Below are positions 19,101-27,980 of a DNA stretch of 36,592 bases, piece after piece. Within the stretch, counting starts at the first letter, position 1; the number at the start of each line of letters is the position of its first letter. The notes under the pieces are model-generated. The model searched no databases. It saw only the letters and a program-made list of their open reading frames with translations, and was not told the origin of the DNA. Source of the stretch: a virus. Where the stretch lies: IMG/VR virus record IMGVR_UViG_3300042332_000182, positions 1-36,592 of that record. The stretch is one strand, 5' to 3'. The translations under genes were made by a program, and so were the position numbers.

Positions 19101-20524
19101 TTCTTTAACTCATCAATCATGTGAGTAAATCCTGCCGAATCAATCGCTCCCTGATCCAAACGGTTAATTCTTGTATTTGGATCAACTTTATTTATCCAAG
19201 GATTTTCTTCAAGCAATGGCGTATCAGCCAAATGAGGACTTTGCAAATCCCCAGCTTTAAAATCTGTAATTTCAGAATCAGATTTAATTTCCCAATCCTT
19301 GGATGCTGGGTGGGTTGCCATTCCCTCTTCCGGGAAACCAGCCTTTTTTCTTGCGTAACTTAAATATTCTGGCTCCCATATATTTGCTTCATTCCAACCT
19401 TCTTCTGGGATGATGTCGTGATGCAGCCCTTGTGATGCGATGTACTCTTCATCGGCAAACTTTTCTCTAGCAGCGGCAAGATCATTTTCAGACAAAGTGG
19501 TATCTTTCCCGGCAGCTTTCGCCCGTTCGATGTCGGAAACCATCTTGTCTATTCTGGATTGATTAGTGGCTTTTAACTCTTCCGCCGCAGCAGCGCGTTT
19601 CTCAATACCCAAACGAATTGAATCTTCTGGCGTAGCCATTTCATTTTTAATGTAATTGACAAGCTTTTTATCAATCCACTTATCAACTGCCGCATCTCTT
19701 TTGGTTAAACCCAATTGATATTGAACGCGGTCAAGTTGATCTTGATTAAGCTCTGGATCTGCCAACAATCTTTCATGCAATGCAATTCTGTCCTCGGCGG
19801 TATGACCCGCGATAACTGTTTTCAACTTTCCGGTTTGATCGTCAATAGCGCCAGTCAGCCAGTTACCACCTTTTGGTTTGACAACATACATCCTCGGGTC
19901 AACGCCATATTTAGACGACAGTTCAGTCAACCCTTCAGCAACGTAAGGAGCGCCAGCACGAGCCACGCTTGAAGCACCCCTAAAGCCTGCCTTGCCAAGC
20001 TGAGTCATACCAGCGCCGAGGCCGAACGTATCCAGCACATCGAGCGGCTCAGGTCTCTGACCGTAGCCCAACGCGGAATAGGTCTTTTGTGCGCCAGTCA
20101 GACCAATCAGATCAGCGGGCTTGATTGCGTCGAGGATCTTCCCGGCAGGCATCCGGCCTTCACCAAAGCCAGCAGGCTGCATCTCTCCAGTCGCTGTATC
20201 AACGCTTGGGAAGAACTTGAAGCTGGTTGGGACTTGCGTCTCGCGGACGGTCTGGGTCAGCTTGGATGGCTGAACGTACTTGTCAGGCACAACCAATGCT
20301 TTGGGCAGGTACTTGTTGACCAGATCAGCGGCTTGGCCTGCGCCGGTCGCTGCCCGTTGAAAGAAGTTACCCGGGGCGGGCTTTAATTCGGGGGAGCTTT
20401 CACGGATGATGCGTTGAGCAACCTCCGACCCAGACTGCGGTCGAAGGCTCTCCATGTACATCATCTGCTCTGGCGTGAGATTGCCAGTCCCGTATTTTTT
20501 CTTCAGATCTGACAACTCAGCCAT
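16181..20524 (-). CDS. Giant virion-type protein with PcfJ-like domain, 1447 aa
   Basis: Last gene of the late operon. Residues 1-180 are a linker-rich N-region starting MAELSDLKKKYGTGNLTPEQ. Residues about 505-690 hold a PcfJ-like block: MRHCVGGAGHCEPLLRGDVE near residue 574, then YTLRDAKGEPHVTIEV and ILEIKGKNNQKPKDEYIPFV. PcfJ-like domains are known from phage and plasmid polyvalent proteins. Residues about 780-840 carry Gly-rich repeats YAEGGEVEMAEGG and KSGGVVHMEEGG. The C-terminal 500 residues are alpha/beta with no recognised active site. By position and size it is probably an internal/ejected virion protein. The third around 18050-19950 is clearly more AT-rich than both ends, suggesting mosaic origin. 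Confidence 0.75.
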   Translation of the reverse strand: MAELSDLKKKYGTGNLTPEQMMYMESLRPQSGSEVAQRIIRESSPELKPAPGNFFQRAATGAGQAADLVNKYLPKALVVPDKYVQPSKLTQTVRETQVPTSFKFFPSVDTATGEMQPAGFGEGRMPAGKILDAIKPADLIGLTGAQKTYSALGYGQRPEPLDVLDTFGLGAGMTQLGKAGFRGASSVARAGAPYVAEGLTELSSKYGVDPRMYVVKPKGGNWLTGAIDDQTGKLKTVIAGHTAEDRIALHERLLADPELNQDQLDRVQYQLGLTKRDAAVDKWIDKKLVNYIKNEMATPEDSIRLGIEKRAAAAEELKATNQSRIDKMVSDIERAKAAGKDTTLSENDLAAAREKFADEEYIASQGLHHDIIPEEGWNEANIWEPEYLSYARKKAGFPEEGMATHPASKDWEIKSDSEITDFKAGDLQSPHLADTPLLEENPWINKVDPNTRINRLDQGAIDSAGFTHMIDELKNAVDPESALPPNLKISTKDLEKMTVDDVSALVGKINAWRNVQKTKSDLQIANNPAMHTFKEYPPESNPKGVSWRQIKRPEGYSNEEAEKFVREATKYEGDIMRHCVGGAGHCEPLLRGDVEIYTLRDAKGEPHVTIEVEPGKWDWAFIKEDGGNPLEVIEEAEMRMGITPENRSEVVKNWGSEERYQKQKELNDLVDEIYKEKTGKTPPSRILEIKGKNNQKPKDEYIPFVQDFVKSQNWADVGDIQNTGLFRVTEGQKLPGFSQEIPPGYYTLDEFQRMAVENEMPEEILDSWMSKLKEQSRRGYAEGGEVEMAEGGSVYDVLDMVDAHFSNQLRKYKSGGVVHMEEGGVPETKQEFRAVEPSPIMGSISVGLGKASNFLKSRPMPESVMDYKGEKSEASRDIGGLINSALSAVDTFFVNDLAKTAERMSYGDRLTSGSGQTLQMLPETVGAASMVAPPAAKLAGKTAKVVRKVAPEVAETAAQMAERYAMQPMYAVPPAKRMSKAEAEAAGLWHPISDVKLRRPYQEMTATTIDNPAVIMPERKILTPEDLYKKAGFPKIGDRAATGKILTHINDQKLAWDVPLTGGPEYSMANLSPKPGKSAAWESGQGKVTALQNRIEEAAENADDVVGVYSSGSLQQVDFNTMMSDALAAQLPGTKLTKKAKTAFDKDVRKFYPEFVGVDSPKLREQLLDKKNGVLRTAFVKRMNNAEFQNMGFPDVPATRKAISEVSIMEDPIGTTGFTMAKMDTGRRTVDPKHPSGYPIAMAGEYIGGLETRIPFDVMFNTQTKQRRLLGAPTSGDYRSYELAQPVQVFDQEWLDTVSKYLEQQKKLIGKKKGGKVGGKKPLSLTEQEQKIVDYHRNTIAGKAVGMDQRGRPVTVYTTTIPVDERNPRGAHANVPGYVGGKIRSREELQQLFKDEIAQGRWPVYRTGEEAGRRAGQVHSIMDDEIGAAEGALRQMKTPNRVFTDEN

Positions 20525-20536
20525 TTTTACCTCAAA

Positions 20537-23500
20537 TTATTTGTGCATTTTTCGGATCACGCCGCCCAAAGCTTTGTGGCTCACCATCCCGCCGCCACGA
20601 TAATCTGTGGGCATATTCGGCCTCGGTGGAGCGCCATACTTGGCCAGAAGCTGCTGGCGCGGGTTGCCATACGGCATTCTATTGGCTCCGCCGCCGCGAC
20701 GATACTCCTGCGGCTCTTCTTCCGGTTCTGGAGCCTCCTGAATGATCACATCTGGCTCAGGCTCTTCGGCTTCAGGCGCTGACGGGCGATAGTCATCAGG
20801 GACAATCACACCGGCATTCTCGCCTTCAACCGAGGATGGAATGTTCATTTCCTCTTCCTCTGCGGCAGCGCCGATGGGGCTTGTGCCAACCATTCGCGCG
20901 GTTCCCTTTGTGCCTGCCATGCCGACATTTTGGAGGCGAGCCTGCTCAGCGGCAAACTTTTCCGCCCGCTGCTCAAGCTGGCGAAGCAGGGCATTCAACT
21001 CTGCTGGCTTACCAGTGTTGAGGATCTTGGCGACGCTTGCGGCTACCTCCTCATTCTTGAATAAATCTGGCGCTTTCCTCATGATCCTGAAGAAAAACTC
21101 TTTCGGGCCACTGGCAGCAAGATCCAGCATAGTCGAGGCCACATTGTCGCCCTCAAACTCCTTTTGAAGCTCTTTTCGGCGGCCCGTGGCTGATCCTTGA
21201 GCAATCTGCTGGCCGGACTTCACGTTGCGTGACTCGGCCCTCAATATGCCCTTGAACACTTCAAATTCCTGCGGCGTGTCGAACAGAGTCTGCAAACGCC
21301 CCACATTGTTCTCAGCACCCAGCACCTCTTCCGCTGCATTTATTGCGTTTTTCGAGTTGCCAATCTTGTCGATGAACTGCTGGGCATAGCCAATACGCAG
21401 GGCATCCTTTTCAGCCGGGGTCAGCTTCGAGACATAATCGGCAGCCCGGTCTGGGGCCATCTTCCCGAACTGGTTGCGGCCAAAATCGAGCGCATCCAGA
21501 ACCTCAAGGTCGCCCTTGTATTGCTGGCGAGCAATCTTGTAGTCAGGGACAACTTCATCCAGCACGTTCAAGAAGGTGTTTTTGTACTCGTTCAGGGCAT
21601 AGGATGCGTCCTGAGCGGCAGCATTTTCGCTGCGGCGGCCAGACCGGATGATGTAATCCAGACCACGCTTCATTTGATCCAGCGTCTTCACATCGGGAGC
21701 GGCAACCAGATCCATCTGATAGATACCCGGCTGGGTCTCAGTGATCTTGTAGATCTCCTTCATGTCAAACTTGGACGGGTCTTCGCCCTTCGCAGCCGCG
21801 TTCGCCTTGCGGATCTTGTTGGTCTCCAGAACCTGCTGGTACGCTTGTTTGAACTGCGGCTGATCAAGCATCGACAGGATGCGTGGGTCGTCCACTGTTC
21901 CGTACTTGTAGGCGTTCTGGTACAGGGTGTCGGCATTGCCGCGCAGATTGTCTGTCAAGGCTGTCTCGGTGTCGAACATGGTCTTGCCCTTGCCGACGCG
22001 CTCCTCGACCACCTGCATGACGTTGCCCTTGGTCTTGCGGCCAGTCTTCAGGACATCCTCGACCATTCTGGTGCGGCCAGCGCCGGGGCGGTTTGCCACG
22101 GTCTCAGCCAAGTCAGTCAGGCCGGGAGACACATCGCGCAGTTGGGTGCGTGGACGGGTTCCCGTAGGCTTGATGTCGGGCATATAGCCACGCTCAAGCG
22201 CAACCTGACGGATGGCCTGCTGCGGGGTCAGCCCGTCTTGAGCCATCTTCTTGAGAACCTTGTCCAGCGCGGCCTCTTCAATTCGATTAGTGCCGGGCTT
22301 CAGTAGGCGCTTGTAGATCCCCTTGCCACCCTCGTACAGCAACTCACCGCCCTTGCCGACGATTGGGCCGAGCGAGCCGCCAAGCAGTGCGCCCTTGCCA
22401 GATTCGAGGAAGCGGCTACCCAAACCCTCTTCGCCAGCGCCAAAGCCGGAGATAGCGCCAGAGGTAGCGCCTGCGGTCATGGCGCGTCGCACAGGTGTTC
22501 TGGTCAGCGCGGGGGCAAGTCGTGCCATCCTTGCTGTATTTGCTGCGGTTACCTGCTGGCCGCCGGGGACAAACATAGCCGCGACAGATGGTGCGACCCC
22601 ACCGGACAATTCACCAAACAATGCTTGCCCGGGGTTCTCTTCAGACCAGCGGCGATAATCGGCTCGAACATCATTCAGGATCTGGTCATAGCTTCTGTTG
22701 CTTTGACCAAGCGAGCGGTACAAAGCCTCGGCCTCATCGCCGAATGACATTCCTAGCCCTTGGCCAAAAATGGCGCGGGCGCGGTTTACCGTATCAGAAG
22801 CAGGTGGAGTCGCTCTCAGGCGCACCACAGACTCGACAGGAGCCTCCTCCGGGTCGCCGCCTTCCTGCATCCTCACCGCACCGCCATGAGCGTATTTCTG
22901 GCGAAGTGAGGCCAGATCTCCATAGCCTTGATATTTGTTGACCATGCCCACGATGCCGCCGTTTGCATAGCCAACCATCCCACCTTGAGCGCGTTGCTCA
23001 GCAGGATAGAAGAACTGCTTGTAGGTCTTTCTGTTCGGATTTAGTTTCGGTACATCCGGCGATCTTGGGTCAAAAACAGGATTGGCTTGTGAATAACGAT
23101 TCCACTCCGCATCAGCACCTTGAAGATGGCGGTTTGCCTGAAAATAATCCGAATAAAATCTTGCCTTATCACGCAATGCTTGGTTGTATGCAAGCAACAT
23201 ACGGCCAGTATCTCTATTTGACTCATAACCCTTTTCAATCGAAAGGGTCATTTTTGAAAACTGCTTTGCGTCATAATCAGATGTGGAGCCAGTACCCTCT
23301 TTCCTGTTTTCTGGGGCCAATTTTGCGGAGATAGATCCCATTGATTGATAGGGAGTCCCCAGAGTTATGCCGGGACGATAGGCGTAAGAAGGCCCAGTAG
23401 AGTTCTTCTTATTAAGCGCCAAGAATCTTTTTACTTCAGCATCTGTAGCCAAAGTATTTGAGTTTGCTGACTCAAATTTGCTTAAAACCTTCTGAGCATT

Positions 23501-24733
23501 TTTGGTTTCATTAGCTAAATTGGTTTCAACAGTTTTATCGCTAAAACCGACCCACGGGCGAGTATTAGCCGGTACGCCAAGCTGCTGAGCAACAACTGGA
23601 ATGTCCTCTACGGCAATTGGCCTTTGCTTTTCTTTTGGTGGCTTTGGCGGCGGACGACCTTCGCGCTTCTCTTGAAGGCGAGCATTTTTTTCGTCTATAC
23701 GATATTGAGCGGCCAAAGCCTCCACCGTTTTTCTATCCGCCTCATTCTCAGGTACGGCGGCGCTGCCAAACTTTTCCTGCGCGGCACGAGCAAGATGCTT
23801 GTCGGTGTAAATTTTTCCTTCAGACCGAAGGTTTGGTGCTTTGGCTTTCCCATCGTCTTTATCGAGACCAAGAATTGCGCGAGCGTCTTTCAATTCCTCC
23901 GGGGAAACTGATTGTGGGTTGGCCTTATGATCTTCAATCGTTTGATAAGCTCTTTGCTTTAAGTTAAATCCAGTTCCGGGCTTGCCACCATCAGGTTTTT
24001 CCAAGCCAAGAATGATGCGAGCGTCTTTAAGCTCATCTGGGGAAACAGAGCTTGGGTCTTTCCGGTGCTTTTGCACCACGCCAAGAGCATATCTTTTTGT
24101 TGAGGCGGTTCCGGTCGCATCAGTGGCAGCGGCTTTTGGCGCATTCATGCGCTCAATTTGCTTCTCAATCTGCAAACGCTCAGGGCTTCCTTCTGGCAAG
24201 CCAGCGGCCTCTATTTGCATCTGGCGAATTCTTGATGGGGCAGGCTCTTTGATGCCAGCAGTGCGGACATACGCATCCATGCGAGCTTTGGCAATATCAG
24301 ATTCCTGAGCGCCAAGCTGCATCTTGTACTTCATCTGCATCTCTTCGAGGTCGCGCTTTGCTTTTAGCTTCTTATCAGCCTCAGAGCCAAGAACCTCATT
24401 TACGTTGCCAAGTGTCTCGCCAAAAGATCCGGTGCGAGTTGGTTTACCAAATGCGGCAGCAACACGAAACCATGCGCCAGCGTCCATAGGCTCGTTGGCA
24501 CGTTGCAGGAGAACGCGCTGAGCATCCTGCATGATCTCTGCATTTGTTTTCTGCGACTTCTCCAGCGCGGAAACATAGTTGTTTGCCGCCAGCAAAGCGT
24601 TCTTCTTCGCTGCTGGTGATGTGTAACCGGGGGCGGGCGCAGGCTCTCGGACGGTGGGAGCCTGAACATCTACCGTCTCTTGGTCTTCGTATTCATCATC
24701 AACATCTTCTGGGATTTCATATGGGTCAGCCAT
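20537..24733 (-). CDS. Giant internal virion/ejection protein, 1398 aa
   Basis: The acidic N-terminus (YEIPEDVDDEYEDQETVDVQ) is followed by helical, Ala/Lys/Glu-rich sequence to about residue 560 with two near-copies of SPDELKDARIILGL/SPEELKDARAILGL. A Gly-rich motif block lies at 590-645 (GGMVGYANGGIVG, YAHGGAVRMQEGG). Amphipathic or weakly hydrophobic helices at about 690-800 (GGVAPSVAAMFVPGG, RAMTAGATSGAISGFGAGE) could insert in membranes. Then comes a long helical C-half, ending in Glu/Pro-rich and Gly-rich tails. The pattern fits the large ejection proteins of podophages that form a transenvelope channel. No lysozyme motif was seen. Confidence 0.75.
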   Translation of the reverse strand: MADPYEIPEDVDDEYEDQETVDVQAPTVREPAPAPGYTSPAAKKNALLAANNYVSALEKSQKTNAEIMQDAQRVLLQRANEPMDAGAWFRVAAAFGKPTRTGSFGETLGNVNEVLGSEADKKLKAKRDLEEMQMKYKMQLGAQESDIAKARMDAYVRTAGIKEPAPSRIRQMQIEAAGLPEGSPERLQIEKQIERMNAPKAAATDATGTASTKRYALGVVQKHRKDPSSVSPDELKDARIILGLEKPDGGKPGTGFNLKQRAYQTIEDHKANPQSVSPEELKDARAILGLDKDDGKAKAPNLRSEGKIYTDKHLARAAQEKFGSAAVPENEADRKTVEALAAQYRIDEKNARLQEKREGRPPPKPPKEKQRPIAVEDIPVVAQQLGVPANTRPWVGFSDKTVETNLANETKNAQKVLSKFESANSNTLATDAEVKRFLALNKKNSTGPSYAYRPGITLGTPYQSMGSISAKLAPENRKEGTGSTSDYDAKQFSKMTLSIEKGYESNRDTGRMLLAYNQALRDKARFYSDYFQANRHLQGADAEWNRYSQANPVFDPRSPDVPKLNPNRKTYKQFFYPAEQRAQGGMVGYANGGIVGMVNKYQGYGDLASLRQKYAHGGAVRMQEGGDPEEAPVESVVRLRATPPASDTVNRARAIFGQGLGMSFGDEAEALYRSLGQSNRSYDQILNDVRADYRRWSEENPGQALFGELSGGVAPSVAAMFVPGGQQVTAANTARMARLAPALTRTPVRRAMTAGATSGAISGFGAGEEGLGSRFLESGKGALLGGSLGPIVGKGGELLYEGGKGIYKRLLKPGTNRIEEAALDKVLKKMAQDGLTPQQAIRQVALERGYMPDIKPTGTRPRTQLRDVSPGLTDLAETVANRPGAGRTRMVEDVLKTGRKTKGNVMQVVEERVGKGKTMFDTETALTDNLRGNADTLYQNAYKYGTVDDPRILSMLDQPQFKQAYQQVLETNKIRKANAAAKGEDPSKFDMKEIYKITETQPGIYQMDLVAAPDVKTLDQMKRGLDYIIRSGRRSENAAAQDASYALNEYKNTFLNVLDEVVPDYKIARQQYKGDLEVLDALDFGRNQFGKMAPDRAADYVSKLTPAEKDALRIGYAQQFIDKIGNSKNAINAAEEVLGAENNVGRLQTLFDTPQEFEVFKGILRAESRNVKSGQQIAQGSATGRRKELQKEFEGDNVASTMLDLAASGPKEFFFRIMRKAPDLFKNEEVAASVAKILNTGKPAELNALLRQLEQRAEKFAAEQARLQNVGMAGTKGTARMVGTSPIGAAAEEEEMNIPSSVEGENAGVIVPDDYRPSAPEAEEPEPDVIIQEAPEPEEEPQEYRRGGGANRMPYGNPRQQLLAKYGAPPRPNMPTDYRGGGMVSHKALGGVIRKMHK

Positions 24734-24744
24734 TTTTCCCGTCC

Positions 24745-25734
24745 TTATTTAAGTTTGCCAAGCCCGTAAACGGTAGCACCAAGCTGAGCAGCTTGAGACA
24801 AAGCGCCCGGAACATAGGTATCAGCAGGGCCGACTGTTTCCGTATAGCTGCGCGTCGGAATCTGCAAACCACGAATCGCGTTATTCAAGAATGCAATTTG
24901 CTCTCGGTCATAGTCGCGCTGGCCAAGGAAATCCTGATAAGCAAGATCAAGGCTTCGCTGCTGCTGGTTTTGCATTTGCTGGCCAACGCCCTCAATTGCA
25001 CCAAGCCCAGTAAGCCCAAGACTCTGCTGAAGAGCGCCCTGTCTGGCAAGCTGTTCACCGGCCTGCAATTGACGCGACAGATCCTGAGTCGAAATAGCAC
25101 CAGTAAGCTGGCCAAGCTGAGCCATGCGGGCCTGATCAGCAGCAGCCTGCTGTCCTGCCTGCGTGTATCCGCGCTCAAGCGTTTGGGCCTGCTGAGCCAA
25201 TGTGGACTCTTGCAGGTCTCGCATAGAACGCCCAAGAGCCTCGCCGCTTCGGCTGCCACCAAACGACCCACCACCGATAAACTGGCTTTGGATGGTCGGA
25301 ATAATGTTTTCTGAAAGCTGCCGCTGAGATAGATCACCGATACGATCAACAACGCTCGATGTGTACGGGTTCATATACGAACCGATCATATCGGGAGTGC
25401 GAGCGGACGCTGCCTGAATGTAAGGAGACGCTTGCGATAACGCGCTTGCCTGACCAGATTGCTGCGTCATCCCCATAGCCTGATCTAAAGCAGGCTTGTA
25501 GCTCATTGCCACATCAGGGGTCTGCTCATAAGCATACTTCTGGAATGGCGTAGCAGAGGCAAGACGAGGTTGGCCATACCGCTGGTAAGGCTCTGCCGCA
25601 ATCGCGTTTGCCTTGGCAATCAGACCTTGCGTATAGTCGCTATACCAAGCAGGCGTATCAGTCGCGGATTTTCCGTATTTTGTTACAGACTCTGGCGCGG
25701 TTCCGCCAAAGAGAAAGTTACCTATATCTGCCAT
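24745..25734 (-). CDS. Gln/Ala-rich probable virion protein, 329 aa
   Basis: The N-terminus is FLFGGTAPESVTKYGKSATD. Most of the protein (residues 80-290) is Gln-, Ala- and Ser-rich helix, for example LERGYTQAGQQAAADQARMA, with a central Gly/Ser turn (IGGGSFGGSRSG). It ends with VYGLGKLK. Gln/Ala-rich helical proteins in this position are usual for internal core/ejection proteins. The GGTAAAAATGGC start context is shared with the giant genes next to it, suggesting uniform translation. Confidence 0.7.
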   Translation of the reverse strand: MADIGNFLFGGTAPESVTKYGKSATDTPAWYSDYTQGLIAKANAIAAEPYQRYGQPRLASATPFQKYAYEQTPDVAMSYKPALDQAMGMTQQSGQASALSQASPYIQAASARTPDMIGSYMNPYTSSVVDRIGDLSQRQLSENIIPTIQSQFIGGGSFGGSRSGEALGRSMRDLQESTLAQQAQTLERGYTQAGQQAAADQARMAQLGQLTGAISTQDLSRQLQAGEQLARQGALQQSLGLTGLGAIEGVGQQMQNQQQRSLDLAYQDFLGQRDYDREQIAFLNNAIRGLQIPTRSYTETVGPADTYVPGALSQAAQLGATVYGLGKLK

Positions 25735-25736
25735 TT

Positions 25737-27296
25737 TTACCCCCTACCTCTCTTTGAGGACTTCAGATAAGCCAGCGGAGATTTTGCGTCCGGGGAAAAA
25801 TTCCCGCGTGACAAAGCGCCACCTTTTTGCTTGCGAACAGCTTGACGCATTTCCTCAAGACGATTGGCTCCGGCCTTACTGGATCCGTTACCAAGCAGCG
25901 CAACAGTCTCTGCATCAAACACAAATTCACCATCAGATAAAACCGCCGGGATGTCATCAGACCGGCCATCAAAGCCCTCTGACTTAGACAGGCTACCAAG
26001 GCCGCCTTTGGCAAATCGACGCATGGTTCTCGGGATGTCCCCGTAGGTGTAGTAGCTGTAGCCGCTGTCTTCTGGCATCACCGATCCACCGGATGCGTAT
26101 TTCATCGGCTCATAAACGGTAGGCGTAAAAAATTGCGCCTCACCGCCAGTTGTGCCGTAACTATAAATATCGTCGCCATAATCCATTTGCTGGCGGCGCA
26201 TATTAAGCATTGGCAACGGCTGGTAAAACCTTGAATCGCCAATTTGATCTTGATTGCCACCACCACCACCATCTGGCGGGCCATCCTTGCCGCCCAGCAG
26301 AGATAAGCCGGTTAAAGCGAGGGGGACTGAATATTGGGGGTTACCTACAGCCCAGTTGTAAGCATCTTTGCCATATCCAACAGCCTTATCCCATGCGGTA
26401 GGCGGGGTAGGAGCGGTGGGGTTATAGCCAGTACCTTGTGTACCAACTGGAGAATTCAGGACATCTGCTTGAGTCTCAATCCAGCTTTTTGGCTTTGCGG
26501 CTTCTTGCGCTGCCAATTTTTCGTAATACAAGGGGTCGTCGAAAGGATTTGCCGCTGCTGCCGCATCATCAATAAAGTTAGAGCCAGCATTAGCGCCAGC
26601 ATTAGATCCAGAGTAAACACCTTGGCCTGCATCTACGGGTTTTGCCATGTATCCCGGTGGGGGAGAAGGTGGAGGCGCAGCTTGTCCTGCCGCACCACTT
26701 ACATCTGGCTTAGCATTAAATTTTTTAAGTGCAAGAGCGGCATCAGGGTCAAGCGCGTCATCAGCAACGTTGAGCGCATCATCTAGTGAACTCATTCCAG
26801 CATTTGAGCCATAGGGAGTGCCGCCAGTTGTTGGCTTGAAGTAAGAACTTGACCCGGGGTTTAGATAATCATCAGCAGATTCTTTTGCGACCTGAGTAAA
26901 AATATCATCAGTTGATTGGGCCGCAGCAGAACCAAAATCATCAGCGGTAGAGGCTATGCCTTTTTGCAAAGCAGCCGCAGACGAACTTGGCGGCGGATTT
27001 CCGACGCCAGACAATGAGGCAGCGCCATAAGCACCTAGACCAGCCAAAGCGCCGCCCTTGATAGCATCATCAAAGTCTTCGCCCTGAACAAGCCCAGCGG
27101 CAGTATTTGCAAGACCAGACGCAATACCAACGCCAGCAGCAGCAGATGTTCCAAAAAACCCAGCAGCGGCTGGGCCTAAAAATGCACCCGCAGCAGCAGT
27201 AGCAATAAACGACAGCGGATCTTCTTTAATTGGCTGGATGATATATTTATCAATCCCATCAACAATATCTTCAACCAAATCAACGACTGCGCTCAT
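25737..27296 (-). CDS. Probable virion-associated protein with hydrophobic N-terminus, 519 aa
   Basis: Residues 24-75 are Ala/Gly-rich and membrane-friendly (FIATAAAGAFLGPAAAGFFG, then GIASGLANTAAGLVQG). The middle is low-complexity Ser/Pro/Asn/Gly. The C-terminal 110 residues include RSDDIPAVLSDGEFVFDAET then VALLGNGSSKAGANRLEEMR and GNFSPDAKSPLAYLK, a conserved module of late phage proteins. ATG 27296 follows GGTGAGGTCTAAT; the extra four codons upstream lack a good start. Probably part of the internal virion set. Function unproven. Confidence 0.72.
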   Translation of the reverse strand: MSAVVDLVEDIVDGIDKYIIQPIKEDPLSFIATAAAGAFLGPAAAGFFGTSAAAGVGIASGLANTAAGLVQGEDFDDAIKGGALAGLGAYGAASLSGVGNPPPSSSAAALQKGIASTADDFGSAAAQSTDDIFTQVAKESADDYLNPGSSSYFKPTTGGTPYGSNAGMSSLDDALNVADDALDPDAALALKKFNAKPDVSGAAGQAAPPPSPPPGYMAKPVDAGQGVYSGSNAGANAGSNFIDDAAAAANPFDDPLYYEKLAAQEAAKPKSWIETQADVLNSPVGTQGTGYNPTAPTPPTAWDKAVGYGKDAYNWAVGNPQYSVPLALTGLSLLGGKDGPPDGGGGGNQDQIGDSRFYQPLPMLNMRRQQMDYGDDIYSYGTTGGEAQFFTPTVYEPMKYASGGSVMPEDSGYSYYTYGDIPRTMRRFAKGGLGSLSKSEGFDGRSDDIPAVLSDGEFVFDAETVALLGNGSSKAGANRLEEMRQAVRKQKGGALSRGNFSPDAKSPLAYLKSSKRGRG

Positions 27297-27297
27297 A

Positions 27298-27978
27298 TTA
27301 GACCTCACCTTCCATTGGAGATGGCTTTCTCAAGCCTTGCAATGCGCCAGTCATTTGCGGCGCTCTTTGTGACATTTGCGGCGGTGCTTCCATATCAAGG
27401 TTAGCCCCAAGTGATGCCTCTTCCTCACCAAGTTGGCCTGACTGCATGGCTGCCATAGCCTGATCTGTATTGGCTTCACGAACAGAAGACATCGTGAGAT
27501 CCATGTTTTCTTCGCCAATCGGCTTGGCAAGTTCAATCTGGTTGGGGTCACCAACCATCAGACGAACAACGTATTGGCCATCCACGCCAGTTTTGACATC
27601 AAACCCCATGCCGGGATTCGGCGGGCTACGCTGAATGATCTTAAAAATATTAATTAGGTTTTGATCGCGAAACTTAGTGACCAACATATAGTAGCCAGCC
27701 TTGTATGCGTCAATAACAAACTGGTAGCTTGCTTGCAAAAAGTTTTGAGCGGTATCAGCATTCAGGGCGCGGAAAGAACCAACACCGGCTCTTGTAAGGT
27801 CGCCATGAATGATAAAAATCGTATTACCGTACCGTAGGAACTTTGAGTTTGGCATTTGCGCTTCTTTGGTGAACGCTGCAAAAACCATTTCAACTGGGTA
27901 CTCGCTTTGAGTATTTTCGGCGGCGGCTTGCAATAGCTGATCCACCTGCAACATCTGTTGTTTGCTATCAACGATCAT
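27298..27978 (-). CDS. Late phage protein, 226 aa, possible GNAT-like core
   Basis: The sequence ALNADTAQNFLQASYQFVID, then AYKAGYYMLVTKFRDQNLIN and IFKIIQRS, has the helix/strand order of a GNAT acetyltransferase C-half, but the acetyl-CoA binding loop pattern (Q/RxxGxG/A) is not present in a convincing form. The C-terminal 70 residues are Gln/Met/Pro-rich and probably disordered. It sits between the ketoacyl synthase and the virion proteins. T7 gp13 is a known virion protein of comparable position; homology is not claimed. Confidence 0.6.
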   Translation of the reverse strand: MIVDSKQQMLQVDQLLQAAAENTQSEYPVEMVFAAFTKEAQMPNSKFLRYGNTIFIIHGDLTRAGVGSFRALNADTAQNFLQASYQFVIDAYKAGYYMLVTKFRDQNLINIFKIIQRSPPNPGMGFDVKTGVDGQYVVRLMVGDPNQIELAKPIGEENMDLTMSSVREANTDQAMAAMQSGQLGEEEASLGANLDMEAPPQMSQRAPQMTGALQGLRKPSPMEGEV

Positions 27979-27980
27979 AA

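Noticed and set aside
21521-22306. 261-residue plus-strand open frame
   Set aside because: It is opposite the 1398-residue virion gene; a stop-free antisense frame is expected there from codon bias.
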